This document shows positions 57,297 through 64,000 of a DNA stretch of 64,000 bases, piece by piece (position 1 is the first letter of the stretch; every line of letters begins with the position of its first letter). Position numbers and translations under genes: made by a program. Location: contig OU744731.1 in NCBI GenBank assembly GCA_916613615.1, positions 59,650,289-59,714,288 on the forward strand, in the 5' to 3' direction. The stretch comes from Steromphala cineraria (lineage: Eukaryota; Mollusca; Gastropoda; Trochida; Trochidae). The notes beneath the pieces are model-generated. The model was not told the origin of the DNA, did no database searches, and saw only the letters and a program-made list of their open reading frames with translations.

Positions 57297-58059
57297 ATTG
57301 TTTGGTGTCTCGTGTGCGAAATCCTGTAATTTAGATGAATTTACTTTATTAAAAACGAATTTGAAGCATTGCTCGGCTTATCATCATATGAGGAGTATAT
57401 TTGTAGCTTTAGTCATGTGATGAAATAATTATAATTTATTGTATATAATTTATTTGTCTTTGTACAGTCATTTTTAAAACCAAACTACCTAAACTCACTG
57501 TCAAAGATATCTTAATTGTAACTAGCAAAGAACATTTAACCTCTAAAAACTCATTTCTGATAAAACAAATAACAAAAGAAATTTTCTCATTTAATTCTGC
57601 TTAAAAATCATCAATTTCGCTATCCACGATTCCTGCATTGAACAAGAATTTATCCTCCTTAAAGCCGAGCCTACATATTCACAGTATGACGACCTTTCCC
57701 TTGCACCTGTGATGTATTAGACTGTTAATAATTGAATCCAAGGTAATTCATGTATTGTGACGTTATAAGAGAGAATTGAGTATACACCATCTTTAAACAT
57801 GTTATGATCATTGTAACGCAATCACAATTTCCAAGGTGTTAAATAACGAATTCATACATAGCGATATGTTGTATGTATTTGTTTTCGTAGAAAGTGAAAA
57901 TATAAAACATTAATTGCTGCAAAACATGTCTCCTGAAAATGTATATTCAACAAGAAAAGGAACGCACGAGTATGCTTTTCTGAAACATGCGAGCTATAAT
58001 TATGTCCTACTGATCATGATGTATGTAGTACCTCATATATGTAGTGATGAAGATAAAAA
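57297..58059. other. No feature recognised
   Basis: AT-rich sequence with no gene or repeat recognised. Confidence 0.45.
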
Positions 58060-58345
58060 GATTATTATCCGAGTAAGTGTGTCATATGATTTATATACAC
58101 AAATTTGCACGAGTTTCGTAAAAGTCATTTGACACACTTCTAAGGGTAATAATTTCTTTATTTACCGACTCAATCCCATTTTATTCTCTAAATAATACTC
58201 AGAAAACGGGCCGCTTCCAATGAGACGGCTTGCTATAGTGACGTTAGGAATGGTTTTATGGCATCACAGGCGGAAACTTGCGCTACAACAATCGCATGTG
58301 CTCATATTGAAATGTTGTCACTACTTATTTTCAACCCTATGGGTA
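58060..58345 (+). repeat. Fold-back element, copy 2 (partner at 44301)
   Basis: The order of landmarks is shared with 44301-44840: GAGTAAGTGTGTCATATGA, CACAAATTTGCACGAGTTTC then GTAAAAGT, ACACTTCTAAGGGTAATAAT, GCTACAACAATCG, GTGCTCATATTGAAAT and CCCTATGGGTAATAA. Only one 83-bp-type unit is present. Its CRE has decayed to TGACGTTA. Confidence 0.75.
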
Positions 58346-58366
58346 ATAAAACTCTTTATGTAATGA

Positions 58367-58588
58367 TCAAAAATAATTCTGTGAAACATTCTGATAAAAC
58401 TGTACTCTGCTTGAGAACGACGCAAGAATCTGCACACAATGAACAAAGAAGGTGTCATCCATATATTCCTCTGCATTATCGTCATTCCAACTGCTAGAAT
58501 GCCTCTCAAAGAAGTTAGGGTAATGTTCGTGGCTATTTGAGGGAAGTGAATTCCGTTGAGCCGCTTTTTTATCAATGTATATTTGCAA
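58367..58588 (-). other. Open frame, 73 codons, hydrophilic, doubtful gene
   Basis: It reads KKAAQRNSLPSNSHEHYPNF, then SSSWNDDNAEEYMDDTFFVH, and ends QNVSQNYF. It lies just downstream on the same strand of the residual fragment at 58600-58745, but in another frame. The acidic, low-hydrophobic composition is unlike random AT-rich translation. No domain is recognised. Confidence 0.2.
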
Positions 58589-58599
58589 TGTTAATTTTC

Positions 58600-58745
58600 A
58601 AACATTTCATTGGTATCCATGCGACGAAGTTTTTGATAATTTCTTCAAGCAATTTGATTCTTTTACGGTTGTTTAATGACAATTGCTACATGGCAAAACC
58701 ACTGTTGAACACAATATGTCAGTCACGTTTCTGAGATATCAGGGC
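58600..58745 (-). pseudogene. Residual coding fragment, copy 2 (partner 55941)
   Basis: This is a diverged copy of 55941-56138 with two in-frame stops. Nucleotide similarity also covers the flank CTGTTCACGTAG (about 56210 and 58860). It is in the same orientation, 2.7 kb away. Confidence 0.35.
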
Positions 58746-59189
58746 ATCCAGCGTGATTGACCAATTACATAGAGGCAGTGCCCCATCCAGCCATTGACTT
58801 AAATGCTACTACAAATGGTGTTACAAGGCTGTTAGGATCCTACTGTCGTTTGTATTCTGTTCACGTAGCACTGACATAGGTTTAATATGCAGGTCCCTGG
58901 ATTGAAAAGAGTGCAAAAGTAGCACTTACATAGATCTTCGGTCCATGTGTCTGGTAATAAACTTAAAGTGGATTTGGTGGATCACGCTTACCATATTAAA
59001 GATAAAACGTGAATTTGAAACAGTGCTTGCACGAATTCTAAGTATCGTTTAATACTTATAGAAAGTTTGTAGTATTTCATACTATAATAATAGCTCAATA
59101 TTAAAAATTGTTTTGAGTGTTATATATTATACTTATATGTTACATTATGTTTTAGTATATATCCGTTCATTTGAAATTTAAATTAAACA

Positions 59190-59470
59190 GTGATTGGAAA
59201 AATCTATTTTCATACAAATTGAAACTTGTGATTAAAAATGTTATTATCAATATTACCGATATTATCAACGATTAAAGTAAGTGGCATTAATAAGCAACTA
59301 CCAGCGTCGTGGTACAATTCATTTTTCATTCAAAATGCAACCTTTCACACGCAATTGGAAAAATATACATTTTCTTTCGAATTGAAACTTATATTATGAT
59401 TGAAAATGATTAAAGTAAGTGACATTAATAAGCAAATACAAGGGTCGTGGTACAAAATAATTTTCGAACA
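59190..59470 (+). repeat. Two-unit tandem duplication, period about 138 bp
   Basis: ATTAAAGTAAGTGGCATTAA (59271) and ATTAAAGTAAGTGACATTAA (59409) mark two diverged units. Each also contains ATTGGAAAAAT, AATTGAAACTT and GTCGTGGTACAA. Confidence 0.75.
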
Positions 59471-59795
59471 AAATATATCAATTATGTCATAGTCAAACGG
59501 TAGTATTGGATGTGAAACAAAACAATTACTTACCTGACATCGTGTGACCTTTAATGAACCTTATCATTAATTGTTTTGCTTTATTTCCATGTCAGACATT
59601 TGAGTACGAAGTGTTAATTGGAAAGCCCTTCGTGGGATACTTTACGAGCTGGTATGAGCTCTTTGAATCTCGTGAAAGCACTTAGCAGGTTGAACGGTGA
59701 ATCTATCGAAATAACCCTGTTTAAAACGTCCTGCCTAGTGCAGTCCCGTCTTAGGACCTTAATCATGGGATGTACAACGAAAAGGAAAGAGTAGT
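59471..59795. other. No feature recognised
   Basis: No gene or repeat is seen between the tandem duplication and the MITE. Confidence 0.4.
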
Positions 59796-60158
59796 TTAAA
59801 GGGGCAGTAGCACGTTTTTTTTAAATTTTACATTTTCAAATTTTCATTGATAATTGTACCTTAATGATAATTGTATTACTTTGATGGCTTCAAAAATCTC
59901 ATTACACAAACCTATCATCCATAATCAGAGAACAAATTATGAAGATTAACATAAAGTCCATGGCTACCATTTTTGTGTGAACACCTTTTATTCATTTTGT
60001 TTAAGAAAAGGGAATCGCGTGGCTGAACTTTGCATCATATATTTGATTTCTTAATGCCTCATTTAGTTCAAATATATTGTCTTGCAATTGGAACCGTTTA
60101 TTTTCATTTTCCTGACATCACCTTATATTCTTCCTAAAACGTGCTACTGCCCCTTTAA
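59796..60158 (-). mobile_element. MITE-B copy
   Basis: TTTAAAGGGGCAGTAGCACG at the left, CGTGCTACTGCCCCTTTAA at the right, TTAA at both ends, family interior reversed, 363 bp. Confidence 0.9.
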
Positions 60159-61164
60159 GACAAGGTGTAATTGATTAATCTACCATTTCTTATACAACCA
60201 TCCAAATCTAAGACTTACTTTTTTTACTTTTAACGTCAATATGTCTTTAAAGTAATAACATGTTTTGCTAGTTCTAGAAATAGGCAACTTACTTGTCACC
60301 AATTAAAAAAACTCCTAGTGTGACGCAAACGTTTCATATCGGTCCTCATGAAGCATTAAACGCATTTTTAGAAACAATGTTATCGTTTAAATGAATATTT
60401 TCCTTCGTTACGTGACGAAGAGAATATCCCGACTGGTTCGAATCTCGATAGAGACAACATTCTTACTATTTTATTCCTCGATTTTTATCAGACTGTATAC
60501 TGTTAGATATACTAGATCAACAGATAGACTGCACCTAATATATTCATGGAATTCTTTATGATTATTTCATGAGTCTCCTTGTTTTGCAATGATATATACA
60601 CACCATCAGTCTTTGATCCTGTAATGTTAAGCCAACAAGCAGAATACACAAACTAAACGAATATTTGTTTGATAACCCTGATCGAATTGCTGTTGTATCT
60701 CATATGCTACAGTTAAAGGGTTACAAATTTGATTAGATTGCATGCAACGGATTGATTGCATAACCATTCTTGCGGTGTCATGTTGCAATGTCCATATTGT
60801 TGTAACACACAGACACAACCTATCACTATTTGATGGCATTTGGGCGCGACCGTTGCATATATGACAGATGTGGATAATTCGGCTTTACAACGAACATCTA
60901 TTAGATATAATCTTTTTAACTCTACAAAATTACATGTAGCTTTGGCATTTCTAATCTAAGCTATTTGCGATCCACTGGGCAATATAATGAGGAAAGTATG
61001 ATAAGGTTGACATAATGAAAGTTTGCATATTTTACCATTCATAAAAAACATCTTTGAATTTGTTTATATCTTTGATATTTTGATTTTTATATTGAATTAT
61101 AATTTTCTATAAATTATTTTGTTCAGTTCAAATATATCTTATGAATCGCATTGAGCCCTGCTTT
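60159..61164. other. No gene; MITE-F fragment at 60418-60495
   Basis: 60418-60495 (AGAATATCCCGACTGGTTCG, then ATTTTATTCCTCG and TTTTTATCAGACTG) matches the right arm of MITE-F at 43500-43588. It includes a better B-box, GGTTCGAATCTC. The rest is featureless AT-rich DNA. Confidence 0.6.
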
Positions 61165-61281
61165 GTTTCAGAGGTTAGTTGGGATATTATCGAAACATAA
61201 ACTCCGTAAATGCTGTTACAATCACTCGTAGCTTAACCCATCATGCATTTCATAAGGATTTGTTTCTTTTGCCCCTGAGTG
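61165..61281 (-). mobile_element. MITE-D fragment (one end)
   Basis: TTTCTTTTGCCCCTGAGTG followed by TA (61282-61283), with the adjoining CATCATGCATTTCATA, matches the MITE-D left end inverted. The other end is absent. Confidence 0.75.
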
Positions 61282-61283
61282 TA

Positions 61284-62112
61284 TAGCTAATTCTAACACT
61301 AACTTTATTTTAATTTCGAAGTCTAAACCTTCGTGGAAAAGAATCAAGAAAGATAATTTTAATAAAAGCATGTTGTCCTGTTATCTTATATAATATATTA
61401 TGTTGCACTTCTATGGGTTTATCTAGGTCGATAGAGATCTTGAAGTTCTCAAAACCTTTATTCATTCAACAAAGGAGAATATTAGTAATGCTTCGTAATA
61501 ATAAAAAAGTTTTTTTCATTTCTCTATTGTCAGTTTTGAAACTGTTCCATCACATGCTTTTGAGAAGTTGAACAGTTGGCATTTTATAAAAAACCCTTTT
61601 AGAAACAATACACAAAGTTGTCTTTTCAAGCTCATCTGTTGAAAACAAAGACAGTGAACGTGTTGCCAAACAACCACAAACATTATTCTATCGATATTAC
61701 ATGGAAATCGTTAAGTTTGCTTTTGGCTTTCTAGAAAGCATTGACTTCGAGTGTTATCTAAATATTGGTTACCTTTTCTCAGCACTGTGCCAATACAACT
61801 GCTTATACGACATATGCCTTTTTTGATAACACAAGCTGGGTTTTTTTTTCATTGTTTGAAAATCTATCATTTTATAGTTTAAGTAGTTTTAGAACATGTT
61901 TAATTTCACTTCTTCATTTTGATATGTCATTTTTCTTACTAAAACAAATATGTTAATCTTAATCAAGATATTGTACATTTAATGTATCAATTGAAATAAA
62001 GGATTTGTGGACTTAATTATATGTACATGGAGTTGACGTTAACAGCGAGACTTCATCGCTATTAGAATTATTCATAGGAATAAATGACCAACCTTTTCGT
62101 TCTTTCATCAGG
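61284..62112. other. No feature recognised
   Basis: AT-rich sequence with no gene or repeat recognised. Confidence 0.45.
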
Positions 62113-62171
62113 GAATATATTTCAGTACGATTGTTTGAAATGATCACAATCACAAATCCTGAAATATATTC
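62113..62171. repeat. Small hairpin, 13-bp perfect arms
   Basis: GAATATATTTCAG (62113-62125) pairs with CTGAAATATATTC (62159-62171). No U-tract or gene context suggests a terminator. Confidence 0.6.
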
Positions 62172-62232
62172 TCTTCAGTAATTACATGCATTTATTGAAT
62201 TTGAAGGAAATTATCTTAACATCTTATTTGAA

Positions 62233-62553
62233 CTATTCTCTCCGTACGGAGGCAGATCAAGTCATTAAATGTTCTGTTCTTATTAGATCAAATGCGTCGG
62301 CTCCGGCAGTTTCCCTGGCGGGAAAATTTAACTACAATGCTTTTTTCTTAGCAAATGACAACAATTCTTGCATAGGAAAGGTGCTTCATATCACAATGCC
62401 TTTGCCATGATTAAGTAGTCAAAATGATTATTTCAGAACAGCCTCGCTGATTGCACAACTAACTTTGATTGCCTCCAATCAGTCATCTCCAATACTTCCC
62501 CACAACCTCAGCAAATAAGAATAGAGGTTCGATCAAAATATCATGGTTTTGAG
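62233..62553 (+). mobile_element. MITE-A copy with decayed right end
   Basis: CTATTCTCTCCGTACGGAGG at the left, then the family interior (GGCAGTTTCCCTGGCGGGAA, CTCGCTGATTGCACAACTAA) and a relic GAGGTTCGATCAAAAT at the right. The outer right terminal repeat is no longer recognisable. Confidence 0.82.
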
Positions 62554-63818
62554 TTTACCTAGTCCCACCCGTTTTGAAACAGCAAGTGATGTATAATTTT
62601 CAGCATCATCCTATATCATCCCGTATCTAATCCTCGAACCGCTTACGCACAAGTATCAGGTCCGTTTCAGGTATTTCAATTAATCATGGGATAAAGATAC
62701 AACGATATATCATAATGTCAATTTCATTTTAGTAAGGCAGCCAATGGATTGATCGGTTCATACATAGTTCCTTCATAAACAGAATAAGTTCCAAATGTGT
62801 TTCTGTTTAAGCTTTACAAAACATGTATTTCAATATTTATAATGTCAGTTCAGTGCATGTTTTCAATGAGCGTTGGTCTAACAAAAAAATGCATACATGC
62901 GTTTTTTGTAGTTTGTTTAGCATTTCTTACACAGAGCAGTTTGACAGTAAATACGGATAACCAAGGCAAATGAATATCAAAGCCTGTAAGGACGTTAAGA
63001 TAAACGATTTGGCTAAGCTAGAAATAGCACTAGCATCATGTCTTTAGATATTTACAATTATTTTCTAATTTCCAAACACAACAGATAATCTGAAACATGT
63101 TATTTATAGAAACCATATATTCAGCACCGCTTGAGAACAAACACGTACTGATATTAGGATTGCATGAATTTCATCATGATATGCAATTATTAAAGACGTA
63201 CAATATGAATGGCTGTTTTCTGTGCTGCCTGGTACAGTTTTCTAGACTACCATGCAGTCTGTTGTTCAAGGTAACCTGAAACATTCTGCTCTGATCTTCG
63301 TGACAAAGAAACACCACTCTCAATACACAGATAATACTTCCCAAATAATGGTGTCTGACAAGCAGGTTTTTTTTCATTCTTGCAACTAAACAATAAATCC
63401 TCATCAATAACAACCACTCAAAGACAAGGTGAATATGACTTCGGATCATACTCGGAATCCTTATTTGGAACGTCCCATCTACGTGAATGTTAAAACTTCA
63501 AAAATATTTCAGGAAAGCAGACTTAAAACCATACAGCACATGTGAGTATTGGATGAATTAATAATATATCCGGGATGAAAGAATTAAAGCGACAGACACA
63601 CCTTTGAGTATTGACGTTAAACGTTGACTGCAACCGTTTTTGGGTTATTGAAGTGTTGAACTTTGATAATATTGATATGCAACCTCCAAATATCTTTGTA
63701 TTCCTTGTGAACTTATCTATGTTCAGAATGGTTTTATCATGTGTACAAACATCCTCGTCGAGAAAGAAATGAAGCTAAGCTGTGCTTGTATAGCTCACCA
63801 ACCACAATCTAAATAAAT
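62554..63818. other. No feature recognised
   Basis: AT-rich sequence. The overlapping ORFs near 63097-63449 on both strands lack domains. Confidence 0.45.
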
Positions 63819-63854
63819 TTAGATCAACAGGACCTGGTCATACTGTTGATCTAA
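63819..63854. repeat. Hairpin, perfect 12-bp arms
   Basis: TTAGATCAACAG and CTGTTGATCTAA enclose a 12-base loop. A CpG-rich patch with a CCAAT string (63860-63920) follows directly. Confidence 0.7.
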
Positions 63855-64000
63855 GATTGACCGATAAGGCGTGTCGTCCACGCGATCTCTGACATCAGCC
63901 GCTCGGCCAATCAGAAAAGATTACCTATCTCGCTGGAAACTCAATAAACTTAAATGCACTCATTTCTAAATGGATGATGTATTGAGTATACATTCAAAAA

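Overview
This window looks like a gene-poor, AT-rich stretch of animal nuclear DNA, most likely from a bivalve mollusc. The pointer to a bivalve is two elements at 2621-3908 and 48880-49695. Each has core repeats of about 145 bp, a GGAC-type microsatellite and a small terminal hairpin, the architecture of bivalve 'pearl' (Helitron/Helentron-type, non-autonomous) elements. No complete host gene, rRNA, functional tRNA, operon or CRISPR array is visible. Almost everything recognisable is a transposable element, a tandem repeat or a hairpin. Two short stretches (37211-37357 and 51812-52059) could be host exons, but only weakly.

Layout. 1-7.6 kb: the end of a TTAA-target MITE, copy A of a 2-kb duplication, a pearl-like element, a 169-bp tandem repeat and a near-perfect 60-bp-arm palindrome. 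7.6-13.7 kb: the main feature, a LINE of about 5.7 kb on the minus strand (7645-13338). It sits inside an older MITE and is bounded by an 11-bp target duplication. Its ORF1 is intact and carries a 2A-like NPGP motif near the N-terminus. Its ORF2 (endonuclease, reverse transcriptase, C-terminal zinc knuckle) is broken by a stop, a deletion and two frameshifts. 13.7-34 kb: a 24-bp minisatellite, small MITEs, two copies of a tRNA-derived SINE, copy B of the 2-kb duplication and long featureless intervals.

34-47 kb: further MITEs, a long hairpin with a scrambled arm, and fold-back elements dense in TGACGTCA (CRE-like) palindromes. 47-50.5 kb: a nested cluster. A CR1/L2-like LINE 3' fragment is interrupted by a 315-bp retroposon with a 9-bp target duplication. 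It abuts a pearl element, then a MITE that is itself split by a 500-bp tRNA-derived SINE. The SINE shares its 3' tail motif with the LINE fragment, which suggests a SINE/LINE partnership. 50.5-64 kb: degenerate pearl-like repeats, a repeat carrying AGGTCA direct repeats, a pair of diverged copies with residual coding potential, Tc1-like and hAT-like MITEs, and more copies of the earlier MITE families.

The elements relate to each other as autonomous and parasitic mobile DNA. LINEs supply retrotransposition machinery, SINEs borrow it through shared tails, and MITEs are mobilised by transposases not encoded here. The insertions can be ordered: MITE-A before the LINE, MITE-A before the SINE, and the CR1-like LINE before the 315-bp retroposon.
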